From the NCBI GenBank assembly GCA_037178675.1, contig JAYMGJ010000540.1, forward strand, positions 27,226 to 91,225: a stretch of DNA of 64,000 nt, in the 5' to 3' direction. The position numbers and the translations under genes are program-made. The notes beneath the pieces are model-generated. The model made no database searches, was not told the origin of the DNA, and worked only from the letters and a program-made list of their open reading frames with translations. Below, one piece after another: positions 32,897 through 45,091 of the stretch. This DNA comes from Scleroderma bovista. Lineage: Eukaryota; Basidiomycota; Agaricomycetes; Boletales; Sclerodermataceae. Every line of letters starts with the position of its first letter. Position 1 is the stretch's first letter.

Positions 32897-34149
32897 TGTC
32901 ATATCCATACTTTTCCCAGTCGCAACTCCGGTCTAACCCTGGCCCGCCTGACCTCTCCTTAGGCATAGACACAACTCCAGATCTAGTCCGGCCATCTCCA
33001 GCCTCATAGCTGCACTCCAGCTCAACTCCGGTCACTACGTCCATCTCTGCCTCAGGACTAAACCCCTGTCTTCCTACAGACAGATCTGCGATCTAACTCC
33101 TCCATGTCAGACCTGTACCTACCATTAGTCACTACTCTGGTTTCAGTCCGGCCACTCCCCTTGTCTGGTCTGTGACCTAGCCCAACTCCGGCTGGTACAT
33201 CCAACTTCAGCTCAGGTCTGCTCCTGTTCCGCTCTGCTTCCCCTGATAGGTCCACCAATGGCCTTGGACATTTCCATGTCCAACTCTGGACCTTCCTCCG
33301 GCTACTCCACCCTTCCTCCACCTGTGCACTCCCTCTGCTTGTGCACTCCCTCCACTCTTGCACTTCCTCTGGTCCTGGACATCGCTCTGGACTTAACATT
33401 AGTTAAATCCACCTCCAACCCTTACTTGTCCTCTTCCGACCTAGTTCCCTTTACCTACTTGTCCCTGCATCTGCTCTTTCATCCCTGTAATCCTAGTTCC
33501 CTGTTTCTGCTTCCGCTCTGGTTTATTTTCCTGTTCCTGCTTTATTTTCTTGTACCTGGTTTATTTTCCTGTCTGCTTCTGCTCCATCCCTTGTCTTGAC
33601 ATTAAGGTGTTTACTTGTCACCGTATATACTCACCTTAGTTTCATTACTATATAAACTACCATACTCTGGCCTAGTAGTCCTTAGATCAAATCTCGACTA
33701 AGATACTCCCCACTCTGTACTACCCACTATGCTCTCCTAATCCATCTGTTCAACTGAACTCCTGAACTCCGGCCAACTCTGGCCTCCATCCTATCTCGTC
33801 CCCTTGGTCCTATGTCCGATCCTAGCAAGTCTCCTACTCACACAAGGGCAAAAGCCACCTCTGTCCCAGACTCGACGCTAGACCTCTCAGGACTTATCCC
33901 ACCTCTGGGATGTCCTTCGCTCCAGACAAGCTGCGCTCAACTCTGGACCACTTTCCCATGGTCCAGACTTACTCTACAAAAACCCGGACTTACTCCCTGT
34001 GCTTCTCTAGTGCCCGGACTTTGTTCGTTTGACCCAGACTTGACTCTCAGCACTAACTAGCACCTACTAGTGTCTGGACTTACCTCCTCATTAGTTCCCT
34101 GCACCTCTGGACCTCCTAGTAAGATCGTCAAGAAGAACCGGTCTTGACA
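32897..34149 (+). repeat. Full-length gypsy solo LTR, 1253 bp, TSD GACTA
   Basis: TGTCATATCC...GGTCTTGACA, flanked by exact GACTA at 32892-32896 and 34150-34154. A TATATAAA box lies at 33649-33656. It is the reference copy for fragments at 3283, 10793/18652 and 47206/62941. Confidence 0.93.
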
Positions 34150-34307
34150 GACTACTGATATACTGCTATGCACATGTAGGTCATGCGTTCTGTTGCTGCA
34201 GATGGCTGCGACTGCACATCAGGAAAAATGGTTTTTGCCTTAGATAATTTTACAAGCATCAATGTTGCTTTATGGAGCTATGGAAGAATTGAAAGCATCT
34301 CTGGTAT

Positions 34308-34490
34308 TTTATATTGCTATATATGAGGGGGCAATAATCTAGATATGATAAATGGCACCACAGTTGCCTTATATTGCTATATATTAGGGGCCAATAATCT
34401 AGATACCATTAATAGCACCTCAGTTGCCTTACATTGCTATATATTAGCTATCCATAATGTAGATATGATTAATAGCATCTATGGATGACA
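34308..34490. repeat. Three ~60 bp tandem units plus a compound hairpin
   Basis: Units contain TATATTGCTATATATTAGGGG and AATCTAGATA. Immediately after (34492-34540) GTTGTCTTAA and TTAAGACAAC pair around a short loop, next to a second pair CAACCAGTG/CACTGGTTG. Confidence 0.7.
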
Positions 34491-34609
34491 TATGTTGTCT
34501 TAAATCAACCAGTGATGACTTAAGACAACACTGGTTGCTATAGAAGCTTTTAATGGTCTTATATTGCTTTATTTCACTTTTTATATCTTTAAATTATGGC
34601 TTATATAAA

Positions 34610-35740
34610 CTACTTCGCTGGTCATAACTACACTTCACCTAGTCATGACTATACTTCTTAGTAACCTAATCATGACTACCATCCTTAATGTAGTAAAAGT
34701 GTACCAGAAAGTGTACCAAAAGGGTAGTCCAAGTGTAGTAAATGTGTACCAAAAATGTGTAGTAAAAGTGTACCAAAAGTGAGTAAAAAGTGTAATCAAT
34801 GTGTACCACAAAAGTGTACTAAAAGTGTACTAACAATGTGTAGTAAAGTGTAGTAAAAAGTGTAGTAAATGTGTATCAAAAAAGGGTAGTAAATGTGTAC
34901 CCAAAATGTGTAGTAAAGGTGTAGTAAAGGTGTAGTAAAGGTGTACCAAAAATGTGTAGTAAAGTGTAGTAAAAGTGTACCAAAAAATGTACCAAATATG
35001 TAGTCAAAGTGTATCAAAAAAGTGTATTAAATGTGTAGTAAATGTGTATCAAAAAAGCATAGTAAATGTGTAGTAACAGTGTAGTAAATGTGTGCCAAAA
35101 AAGTGTAGTAAAAGGGTACCAAAAAAGTGTAGTAAAGTGTAGTCAAAGTGTAGTAAAAAGTGTAGTCAAAGTGTAGTAAATGTGTAGTAAATGTGTACCA
35201 AAAATGCATAGTAAAGTGTAGTAAAAGTGTACCAAAAAGTGTAGTGAAAGTGTGATAAAAGTGTACCACAAAGGGTAGTGAAAGTGTAGTAGAAAGTGTT
35301 GTGTTGTGTTTGTATTGTAGTGTTGATTACCAAAAATGTGTAGTGTCAATTAGGAAGTGTTGTGTTGTGTTTGTATTGTAGTGTTGATTACCAAAAATGT
35401 GTAGTGTCAATTAGGAAGTGTTGTGTAGTGTTTGTGGTGTAGTGTTGATTACCAAAAATGCATAGTATTGATTAGGATGTGTTGTGTAGTTTTTGTGTTG
35501 TAGTGTTGATTACCAAAAATGTGTAGTGTTGATTAGGAAATGTTGTGTAGTGTTGTGTTGTAGTGTTGATTACCAAAAATGTGTAGTGCAGTTGTTGTGT
35601 AGCAAAAGTGTAGTCCCAGTTGGTAGTTGTCACTGCCACTGTGTGTCCAAAATTTGGCTAAGTGCCCAAAAATGCCAAAAATGCGATATTGTGGACACTG
35701 TTTGTCATGCCTCTTGCGCAATATGGCAAACTCAACCAAA
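34610..35740. repeat. Right inner arm: ~20 bp tandem repeats and ~70 bp units
   Basis: AGTAAAAGTGTACCAAAAA-type units from 34690 to 35290, then about five longer units with GTGTTGATTACCAAAAATGTG (35295-35590), then a single-copy end (35660-35740) inverted relative to 28917-28972. Confidence 0.8.
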
Positions 35741-35744
35741 CAGA

Positions 35745-36150
35745 TGCCTTTTCCTACTATGTAGGAGTGGGCTTAACACAACAAATGTTAATGTTGGAGC
35801 TAATGGTAAGTTTCCTGCTACCACTACATATTAACTTGTCTAACAAAGCTACCAATAGCTTATTGGACTACACAACCAATGTTAGTGCCGGAGTTAATGG
35901 TAAGTTTTCCACTACCACTACACATTAACTTGGCTAACAATAGTACTAATAGGTTATTTGACTACACAACAAAAGTTAGTGCCAGAACCAAAGGTAAGCT
36001 TCCCACTACCACCATCTATTAACTTGTCTAACAATGGTACTAATGAGTTATTTGACTACACAACAAATGTTAGTGCCAGAATAAATTGTAAGTTTGTCAC
36101 TATCAATACTATTAATTTCTCTAACCATGATCCTAATAGGTTATTTGACT
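35745..36150. repeat. ~90 bp subrepeats, right outer arm
   Basis: Four to five units with GTTAGTGCCGGAGTTAATGG and ACTACCACTAC. Inverted relative to 27482-27786; CCTTTTCCTACTATGTAGGA flanks the junction on both arms. Confidence 0.8.
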
Positions 36151-36234
36151 ATTGTCAAATACAACTGGAGGTTATTAGCCTGCCGGATATTGCAAGCCAT
36201 GTACTAGTTACTTTGGTGGGTTAAGTAGTCCTTT

Positions 36235-36705
36235 GAGTAGTAAACACACCATGTATGTAGTTAGCGATTGATAATATATTGGCTTTGATGTATGCTATTT
36301 GGAGTGCTTGAATGAGTATCATTGAAGTTGGACTGGGTGAATTGAGTATGAAAAGTCAGAAAAAGTCACACATAGGAAAGAGCTGAAGTCATTCAAATCA
36401 ATATTATAAAAGGCATTTGCAGTTTGTGCTGATTAGTATGCACCAAGTATTGCATTTAGCTGAAATCTAGCTTGCTAGATAGATGCTATATATTCAATCA
36501 TGATTGTGGCCCTGGCTTTTTATTGCTTTATGTTGCTATAGATTGTTTTGTATTGTCTTTTTTATGATTAAATATTTGGACATGTCCTTTTATTGCTTTT
36601 GAGCTTTATGTTGATTAAATGCAAAAAAGACGATAAAAAGTGACATAAAGTAATAAAATTCATGGGGGGTTTTTCCTGATGCATGTGGTTCAGATCTGCT
36701 CTCAT
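36235..36705. other. AT-rich unassigned region
   Basis: No coding motif. Purine-rich CATGGGGGG near 36660 resembles a polypurine tract but no LTR of its element follows it directly. Confidence 0.4.
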
Positions 36706-36815
36706 TGTTAGTTTTGGTGATTTTCACCTTTTCTGATGACTCTATTGCTTACTATCATAGTCCACCCTACTTACTACCAACTTGTTTTCCCTTCATAGCT
36801 GCATTGTAGTGCTAG
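36706..36815 (+). repeat. Copia LTR fragment
   Basis: First ~110 bp of the 344 bp LTR, ending at GCATTGTAGTGCTAG, then fused to copia pol sequence. Confidence 0.8.
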
Positions 36816-37828
36816 AATTATACCATTGTCTATTCTGCTAGGGTCTGGTCTATGGTTTTTCAGCCAATCATAGAGGGGCAGGAGTGCAAGAGCAGTGGAG
36901 TTAACTCAAGTCTTGCATGTCCCTGACCTTTGAAACAATCTCCTCTCAGTTTTGTATTCAACTTGCCACTCTGGCTTGGTTGTCAACATTAACTGGTCTA
37001 CCATGGTGTTCTCTCATCCCCCTGGGCCTACTCTCTTCATTGCCAGCATTAATGACAGCAATGTTGCATTCCTGGACAGAACCACCCTTCCAATAACCCA
37101 GTTTGTGCAACCTGCTTTGGCTTTGCCCTTATATTTGTCTCTCTGGCATTGCAGGCTTGCTCACCATCATTTGGAGGGGGTGAAGATGCTCCACAAGTGT
37201 GACATGGTACCAATGTCCCAGCACAGCCTGTGGATGCTTCTGGTACTCTGGATAGTGACTCTGCACCTACTCAGCCTCCAGCAGACAGGTCCCAGACTCC
37301 TTCAGCATCTCTACCAGCTCAAGCTGCACCTTTACCTTGTTTTTCTTCTGTTGGCATTGGTGCCCAGCTGCCTGTGTGCCAGAGATGACCTCCATGCAAG
37401 TGGTGGAAGCTCAGTACAGAGCAGCTTGAGAATGATATGGAGAAAGAGGATGAAGACACAGATTTGGCTTTTCTGAGTGCTGTGTCTGAGCCTAGGACTT
37501 ATGCTAAGGCAATGCATTGCACTGATGCTTCCCAATGGTACCAAGACTACCCTCAGGGAGATGAGCCAGTTGCACATAAAAGCAATGGTACTTGGCAGTT
37601 GGTTAAGAGACCCAAGGAACATAGAGTCATTGGGTCCAAGTGAGTGTTTGCTACAAGGGATGCCTTGTGGCCAAAGGCTATAATCAGAGATCTGGCTTTG
37701 ATTACCTTGAGATCTTTGCCCCTATCATGCACATGGCCTCCATTTGCATCACCCTTGCTCTTGCTGCTATGCACAACCTCCATTTGTGTTTTGTCGATGT
37801 CTCTGATGCATACTTGAATGGGGAAATG
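36816..37828 (+). pseudogene. pol: Copia pol deletion derivative
   Basis: Matches element A in segments: 36816-37205 corresponds to 5930-6320 (post-protease, GAG-pre-integrase, ending HHHLEGVKMLHKCDMV). The sequence then jumps to the Pro-rich linker (about 7300) without the integrase core. RT N-terminal codons follow (SNGTWQLVKRPKEHRVIGSK) with a further ~50 bp deletion, ending at DAYLNGEM. Two internal deletions and stops make it inactive. Confidence 0.8.
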
Positions 37829-38106
37829 TGTTGAGATAAATCACAAAGAAGCACTCTTGTGTGCAGTGTCAGAGACTAGTTATGAGAAAAGCTACACAGT
37901 ACAGACCTTGTGCCCAGTGTCAGAGACTGAAGAGAAAAGACTCTGGGCATGAAAATTTCAACTATACAAACAAAGCAAACAAGGAAAAACAGTGTAACAC
38001 AAAAGCCACAGATCACCTGATCAATCTGGAAAGGAAACAGCTGAAATAGTCACAGGAAATGCACTACACAACACAACAAGAGGTGCACAAACACCAAATA
38101 CTAACA
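37829..38106 (-). repeat. LTR of the TGTTGGTATT family, minus
   Basis: Reverse complement of the solo LTR at 13326-13604, about 278 bp, TGTTGAGATAAATC...AATACTAACA. The flanks AAATG and TAGGC do not match, and the copia sequence does not continue after it, so a rearrangement followed insertion. Confidence 0.75.
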
Positions 38107-38440
38107 TAGGCCTATGCCAAGAATGATCTTTGAGTCATGCAGAATTTATTGAAAGGCACAGATGTACATGTGCTTGCTTTGTGCTGGACAATTTCATATG
38201 TTGAAGTGTTTGTGTTTACTTCTGCTCTAGAGGCAATGCTTGTGCCTGATCATGTCCTTTGTTGTGTCTGAATAGACAACCAAGAGGTTCTCATGTGTCT
38301 AGAAATTATACAAGTGGGAACTGAAAGAAAGCAATGATTTGGAATGACAATTGAATTCCATTTGTTCAGACTCAGGAGCCGTGTTTTGTTTGTTCCACAG
38401 GTAAGTGGACTCAGAACTTATTTATAACTTGGGATCATGG
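38107..38440. other. Unassigned spacer
   Basis: No gene or repeat boundary recognised between the LTR remnant and the next copia LTR piece. Confidence 0.4.
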
Positions 38441-38497
38441 TAGTTTTGGTGATTTCCACCTCTTCATATAACTCTATTGCTTACTATCATGGCCTAC
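38441..38497 (+). repeat. Copia LTR, left piece split by the chromovirus
   Basis: TAGTTTTGGTGATTTCCACC to CCTAC, where the chromovirus starts. The LTR resumes at 44816. Confidence 0.85.
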
Positions 38498-38866
38498 TGT
38501 TACAAACCAACTTTTTATCTTATCTAATCTGCGATTAGATAGTGTTTATCTTATCTCAGTGTATAGCCTCTATCTTATCTACCTAGTCTAGACCTGTACC
38601 TCGTGCTATACACGCTGCCACCCTTGACATCATTATGCATAGCATTAGCTCCACAGTGATGTCATTACATAGCCTCTACCTGCACGTAGCCTCATGGATA
38701 GCCTTGCATAGCCCTCATGTATAGTAGTATATATACAGTGCAATCCAGCACCCAGAGGCTCCCCATTTGAGCTCATCTTGGGTCTTTGCTCTAGATTCTC
38801 GCATCCTATCCCTCTCAGAGCCTTAGTGTGTGGTCAGGTCCTTGGTGTTTGCCTAGGGTCGTCTCA
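38498..38866 (+). repeat. Chromovirus 5' LTR
   Basis: 369 bp, TGTTACAAACCAAC...GTCGTCTCA, with TATATATA at about 38728-38735. Carries several repeated TTATCTTATCT motifs near its start. Confidence 0.93.
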
Positions 38867-39670
38867 CCTGAGCTCAAATCTAAACCATCTACTTGCTCTT
38901 CCACGCGCTGTTCCCCAGCCTAGTAAAGGGAGACTATACCTGGACTCCAGGGTTAAGGAGCTTCACCTTCACACCTTCTGTTTCATTCACGGCCAGCCTT
39001 TAGTGCCATTCCCTGCTTCGGCATTGGGAGTTTTAGCACCATATCTTTACGTACTGTACACCAGCCCAGGGTTGTGCCTGGTGTCTGAAGAGCGGTGCCC
39101 GTTCAAGAGAGGTTCGCAGCCTCAAGGCAATTGAGCTATATGTACTCAGTAGTTCCTGCATCCATGCAGAGGTAGAACTGTGATCTGCTGCCACTAGCCA
39201 CTTGTTCTCTGCATAGCTGTGCCACTACCCTGACCCGGCAAGCACGACAGGTGAACAGAGTCTTGTGCTTAGTTTAGTGGAACACCTGTGGGGTAGTCCC
39301 AAATAGCTTTATTTCTACGTCACCCCTTACATTAGCAACCATACCTTACCAGTTTCCCCGCCATCTTGTCGAAGCACAACAGGAGTGCTTGGCGATCATT
39401 TACAGTCCTCACCCTGTCACTAGCGAAGATAACCTCACTAGGGAAACCGCCATCAAAGAAGAGTACATCTTCACCCATGCAGTTGCCACCTACAGTTGCC
39501 TTGTCAGCGACTTCAAAATCCAAGTCTTCCTCGGCCTCCACCATTCCCTTCCTGTTCCGTCCTTGCCAGACCTCCCTCTCACATGCCGCTGCACGTTCCA
39601 GTCTTCACGTCTCCGACCAGTTAAACAAAGACCTACCCCCTATTCCCGCCTCCACCCTTACTAGTTCATC
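38867..39670 (+). other. Chromovirus 5' leader
   Basis: About 800 bp between LTR and gag ATG. The first bases after the LTR (CCTGAGCTCAAATC) occupy the primer-binding-site position. I cannot match them to a specific tRNA by eye. Short open frames here look like chance. Confidence 0.6.
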
Positions 39671-40669
39671 ATGGCAGACCTTGACCAGGTCCTCTTGCAG
39701 CTTGCCCAAAGACAGGCTGCCCTCCAAGCCCATATCGTGGCCCTTGCAGTTGCACAGCATCACCCTGCACCACTGCCGCGCAAGAAGATGGTCGCGAATC
39801 CCGGGAGTTATGATGGGTCCCCTCAGAAATTCCACGAGTGGTGGTCAAAGATCAAGATCTGGTTTCAGATCTTGATGGAGGGGGCAACTGACGCCCAGGT
39901 CACCACAGCAGTACTCTCTTGGCTCACTGGCCCAAAAGCTGGTCGGTGGGCTCAGGTCTGTCTGGACAGCTGCATGGTGGCAGCACATGCCCTCACCAAC
40001 ACCCTGCCTGTATCAGCAGGCCAACCTGCGCCCCCGCCAGCCTGGCCCACTTGGGATGACTTCTTGGAGGAGATAGAGAGGTTCTTTCTCCCCGGAAATA
40101 ATGCTGAGTGGGCACGTGCCCAACTTCTCCGCCTTTGACAGGGTCCTAGGCAACGCATCAACAATTTCTTGGCACAGTTCGAGGCGCTCAAGAACCAAAG
40201 TGGGTGCGTGGATGAGTACGCCTGTGATCTTCTCGAACGTGCGCTCCAGAGGAAACTATTGGAGCAAATTTATATTCAAAACATGTGTTGAGACACGTAC
40301 GCCCGACTTGCAGCCTTGTCTCGTGAAATGGGGAGAGCCCAAGAACTCTTCCTCATCAATGTTCAGAGTTAGGGATCAGCCCGTTATTACCAGGGCCAAA
40401 ATTATTCGTCTTCGGCCGCATCTGGGAGTGGTACCCCCATGGATGTAGGTGCCATTGAGACAAACCAGCAAAGGGGTAAAGGGCCCCAATGCTATAACTG
40501 CCAGCTGTTTGGCCATATTGCACATGAGTGCACGAAGCTGTGCTGCCCTCGTTGTGGGCAACAACAAGCACGGGCAATGCAAGCCCAGCCGGAGGATGAC
40601 CGGCTGAATGTGGTAAGAGGAATGACATTTGCAGAGATGCGAGCGTTTTTCAAGGATTTAAAAGATTAG
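39671..40669 (+). pseudogene. gag: Chromovirus gag
   Basis: One frame from MADLDQVLLQLAQRQ to KDLKD, with capsid motifs PGSYDGSPQKFHEWWSKI, TGPKAGRWAQ and FFLPGNNAEWARAQLLRL, and a CCHC-type region CYNCQLFGHIAHEC. It carries three in-frame stops: TGA 40136 (the related gag at 63473-64000 has Arg here), TGA 40289 and TAG 40370. Each fits CGA-to-TGA or CAG-to-TAG. Confidence 0.9.
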
Positions 40670-40710
40670 AGAATGAGGACACATCGGGCATCCTCACTCT
40701 CGAGTCTTCT

Positions 40711-41304
40711 TTGGACACTGCTGTACGTATACTGGACTATAGACTTTCTTGTGCTACTACTCCTGCTGTGCAGGAAATATTTAAATACTGCATTGCTTTG
40801 TTATGTACGAAAATAGCGAAAACCCATAAAAAAGTGTCCTCTGTAGTTTCTTCTGTTTCTCCTTCTCGCTTCTCTGTTTTGTCAGTTGATAGCATGGACT
40901 CTGACTTGGACTGTTCTGTACCTTCTAAGGGGGTCCCTGCAAAGGGCTTGGCACTGGAAGTAAAATCAAGTGTGCTTAATTCCCGATTGAATAAAAATAT
41001 TCTTTCTCCTTCTTTGGCATCTAAGAAACCGGAAAGTCCCGCCGGCAACTTGGAAGTTTCTATGGACTTACGAAGGTCCTTCACAATGGAACGTGAAGTG
41101 ATGGTGCCGGTCTGCATCCACGGGCCCCTTAATACTATTAAGGTAGATGCCCTGCTAGACAGTGGTGCTACTGGTTGTTTTGTTGACAAGAGCTGGGCTC
41201 TTGATAGGCGCCTTCAGTTATCTAAGCTGGTAAAGCCCGTCCCTGTTCTTAACATAGATGGCACTAGAAATCAGGAGGGTGATACATGCACTATGTATTG
41301 TTGA
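40711..41304 (+). pseudogene. Chromovirus protease region
   Basis: Ser-rich spacer, then an aspartic protease with an intact ALLDSGATGCFVD active site at about 41149. It lies in a different frame from gag and from pol, so a frameshift is needed near 40670 and another near 41290. Confidence 0.85.
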
Positions 41305-44300
41305 CAGTTGGTATTGGGAAACATGCTGAAAAACTGTGGTGTGCCGTCACGTGCCTTGGAAAAGTACCGCTTATCCTGGGCCACACCTGGCTCCAGAAGC
41401 ATAATCCAAATATAGATTGGGTCACCGTCAGAGTTAATTTAACTCAGTGTCCTCCAGAGTGCAAGTCACTTTTGGAGACACGCTTTGCTAAATTATTACG
41501 AGAAAACAAATCTCAGGAAACTTGGGTACAAGCTTTGAAAGCTCATGAATCAAAGGTCACTATCAATGAGTCGACCCTAGAAGAAGCTCAGAAGCAAGTG
41601 CCTAAAGAGTACTGGGAGTTCTTAGACGTATTTAGTAAAAAGTTGTCAGAGCGCATGCTGCTATGAAAACCTTGGGATCATGGAATTGATCTAAGAGAAG
41701 ATTTCCCACCCAAAAAGGGAAGGCTTATCCCACTCTCTGTTGATGAACAAAAAGAAGTTGAATTGTTCCTTGATGATCAACTTGCTAAAGGATACATTCG
41801 GCCTTCTATTAGTCAGCAGATGTTGCCAGTCTTCTTTATGCCAAAAATGGACAGCAAAAAGTGCATGGTACAGGATTACCGATATGTAAATGACTGGACG
41901 ATTAAAAATAATTATCCACTACCGCTTATCTCTCAGCTTGTTGACAAGCTTAAAGGTTGCAAACTCTTTACAAAGATGGATCTTCGGTGGGGTTACAACG
42001 ATGTGAGGATTCACAAGGGTGATGAATGGAAAGCTGCATTTGTAATGCACAAAGGGGCTTTTGAGCCGTTAGTTATGTATTTCGGTCTCTGCAATTCACT
42101 TGCGACATTCCAGAAAATGATGAATGAGATATTCCACGATATGTTGGATGTCTGCATGGTGTATATTGATGACCTTATGATATTTGCGGATACAGACGAT
42201 CAGGAAAAGCATGATAGAATCGTGCTAGAAGTTTTGAAATGTTTACGTGATAATGATCTCTACATAAAACCTGAGAAGTGTCGCTTCAGAGTCACCGAAG
42301 TCGACTTCCTCGGTATGATCGTTTCATGTGATGGTATTAAAATGGACCCTGAGAAAGTGAATGCTGTTCTGAAGTGGCCTGAGCCAACGAATGTAAAGCA
42401 GGTTCGCGCATTCCTAGGTCTCGGCAACTTCTATAGATGCTTCATTAAAGATTATGTGATCATGGCTAGACCCATGACGGACCTTACGTGTAAGGATACC
42501 ATATTTAACTTCAGAGAAAAGGAACGCACTGTGTTTGAGGCTTTGAAAGCCACCTTTACTCATGCTCCGGTACTTCAGTACCCCAATCAGGACTGCGAAT
42601 TCTGCCTGGAAACAGATGCATCTGAGTTCGCCATCGGGGGAGTGATATCTGTGAAGTGCAAAGACAGCAAATTCAGACCCGTCGCGTACATGTCACACTC
42701 CATGATGCCTCCCGAACGAAACTATCCTATTCACAATAAAGAGATGCTGGCCATCATAAAAGCAACTGAGGCCTGGCGCCATTATCTCAAAGCCACTCCT
42801 TAAACTTTTGAGATATATACGGACCATTATAATTTAATGTACTTTACCAAGTCACAGAATCTCTCTAAGCTCCAAGCACACTGGCAGATGTGGATGACAC
42901 GGTTTAACTACTCATTAATTTATAAAAAGGGAACCCAGATGCACGTAGCAGATCCACTTAGCAGGTGATCGGACCATTACGTCTCAAGTTCTGATGATAA
43001 CAAGGATCAGGTCCTGTTAAACTCGGTATCTATTAAACTAATCGACAACACTGGTCAGTCTTACAAAGAGCAACAGTTGCTCATTATGGACTTTCATGAC
43101 ACTCCTGTTGCTGGGCATAAAGGAGTAAAAGCTACATATAATGCACTCAGGAAGCATTATTCTTGGAAAGGGATGAAAGAACAGATTCAAACCTACATAA
43201 AGCACTGTCAGAAGTGTCAACAGTCCAAGGTGTCAAATCACAAGACTTCTGGAAGTCTTGTTCCTCTCCCTATCCCTAGTGGACCGTGGCTTGACGTCAC
43301 CATGGACTTTACCGAGATGCCAAAATCCCTCGGTTACGATTATATATTAGTCATGGTTGATTGGTTCTCCAAAGAGGTCGTGTTTGTGCCTTATACCAAG
43401 GAGGAAACCACCCTGTCAACCGCTGAGTTATTTAGAGACCATGTCTGGTGTCAGCATGGACTTCTGTCTTCCATTGTCTCCGACTGTGGATCAGCCTTTG
43501 CAAGCAACTTCCTGGGGGAATTGTATAGACTTTTAGGTGTGAAAAGGAAAATGTCTATCGCATTTCACCCTCAGACCGATGGTCAAACGGAGTGGTTGAA
43601 CCGCGAAATTAATCAGTATCTCCGAACCTATGTAAACAATCGACAAGACGACTGGGCCAAGTGGGCCAAGATTGCTCAGTTCGTCTGGAACAACACGGTC
43701 TCAGAAGTTACCACTGATTCCCCATTTGGAATTACCCGGAGTTATTCCCCTTGTATGGGTGTTGAACCAGTAGACACAGTAGTGCCAGTGGCTAAGGACT
43801 TTGCTGCCATATTTAATAAAGTCATTGAGTCTTCTGAGAAGGCAAAACATAATATGAAGCTTCAGGTGGATAAGCATAGAAATCCCGCCCTGGACTATGT
43901 TGTGGGCCAACAAGTGTGGCTCTCTACAGACAACCTTTGTATGTTAAATCGCGCTTCTAAGAAGCTTACAGAAAAATGGATTGGCCCCTATGAGATCACT
44001 CATATAACCCTGAATGCGGTTGAGCTTAAGCTCCCGACAACTCTTCGGATTCACCCGGTTGTGAATGTTTCTCGAGTAAAGCCTTATCTAGGCCCTCTTC
44101 CTGGTCAACCAGTGTCTTGGCCTGGTCCGGTACATGTCTCTGAAGAATGCGATGAAGAGTATGAAGTGGACTATATAGTAGCTTCTTGTATTTATAGAAG
44201 ACAGCTCCAGTATCTGGTACACTGGAAAGGGTACGAAGAACATGAGAGAACCTGGGAACCCTCATCTAATTTGAAGAATTCTCCTCTGGTAGTCGAGCGC

Positions 44301-44434
44301 TTTTACCGAGAGAATCCCTCTGCTCCTCAGAAACTTTGTATGGCCCAGGTGGACTTTGATTTGTTGTTTAGTTGTGTCCCCGAAAACCTTACGGTTTGCA
44401 ACGCTCAGTTCTGCAGTCTGGAATCCTGCACCTG
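41286..44434 (+). pseudogene. pol: Chromovirus pol: RT, RNase H, integrase, chromodomain
   Basis: One frame with stops at 41664, 42801 and 42966. RT: MVQDYRYVNDWTIKNNYPLP, FTKMDLRWGYNDVRI, catalytic YIDD at about 42162. RNase H: LETDASEFAIGGVI, YPIHNKEMLAII. Integrase: zinc finger H..H..C..C (HCQKCQQSK), core D-D-E in VTMDFTEMP, IVSDCGSAFAS (usual Arg after SD is Cys) and QTEWLNREIN (usual Arg is Trp). The chromodomain is DYIVAS...YLVHWKGYEEHERTWEP at about 44165-44270, which in this clade reads histone marks to direct insertion. The C-terminus ends 13 bp before the 3' LTR, spanning the purine tract. Confidence 0.93.
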
Positions 44435-44446
44435 AGGGGGGAGTAG

Positions 44447-44815
44447 TGTTATGAACCAACTTTTTATCTTATCTAATCTGTGATTAGATAGTGTTTATCT
44501 TATCTCAGTGTATAGCCTCTATCTTATCTACCTAGTCTAGACCTGTATCTCGTGCTATACACGCTGCCACCCTTGACATCATTACGCATAGCATTAGCTC
44601 CACAGTGATGTCATTACATAGCCTCTACCTGCACATAGCCTCATGGATAGCCTCGCATAGCCCTCGTGTATAGTAGTATATATACAGTGCAATCCAGCAC
44701 CCAGAGGCTCCCCATTTGAGCTCATCTTGGGTCTTTGCTCTAGATACTTGTGTCCTATCCCTCTCAGAGCCTTAGTGTGTGGTTGGGTCCTTGGTGTTTG
44801 CCTAGGGTTGTCTCA
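44447..44815 (+). repeat. Chromovirus 3' LTR
   Basis: 369 bp, same length as the 5' LTR. Preceded by the purine tract TGAGGGGGGAGTAG. Confidence 0.93.
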
Positions 44816-45091
44816 CCTACCCTACTTACTATCAACTTGTTTCAGCTTCATGACTGCATTGTAGCATTAGATGCACCCTTGACTTGTTCTTTACATTTGT
44901 TTATCTAGAAGTGCACATACTCTGTGGAGTCCAGTGTTTCTCCTCTTCAGTTACTCACACTGGGCTCTAGGTGCTGTATACCTCTCCATAACTGTCTATA
45001 TCATAAGTTACTCATACTTGATTCTAGTCTGGACCTTATTTGAGCAGCTCAGCAGCACTTTGTGCACTTCCAGCAAGTTTTGGCTTGAACA
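44816..45091 (+). repeat. Copia LTR, right piece
   Basis: Resumes CCTACCCTACTTACTATCAAC after the chromovirus and ends TTTTGGCTTGAACA, the proper LTR end. Confidence 0.88.

Larger units (their letters stand above)
38498..44815 (+). mobile_element. Complete Ty3/gypsy chromovirus, 6318 bp, TSD CCTAC
   Basis: Two 369 bp LTRs, gag, protease, RT/RNase H, integrase and chromodomain in Ty3/gypsy order, flanked by exact CCTAC (38493-38497 and 44816-44820). The host site is a copia LTR. Six nonsense codons and two frameshifts block expression. All six stops are single C-to-T changes from Arg or Gln codons (40136, 40289, 40370, 41664, 42801, 42966). The LTRs differ at roughly a dozen sites, nearly all transitions. 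Confidence 0.95.
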
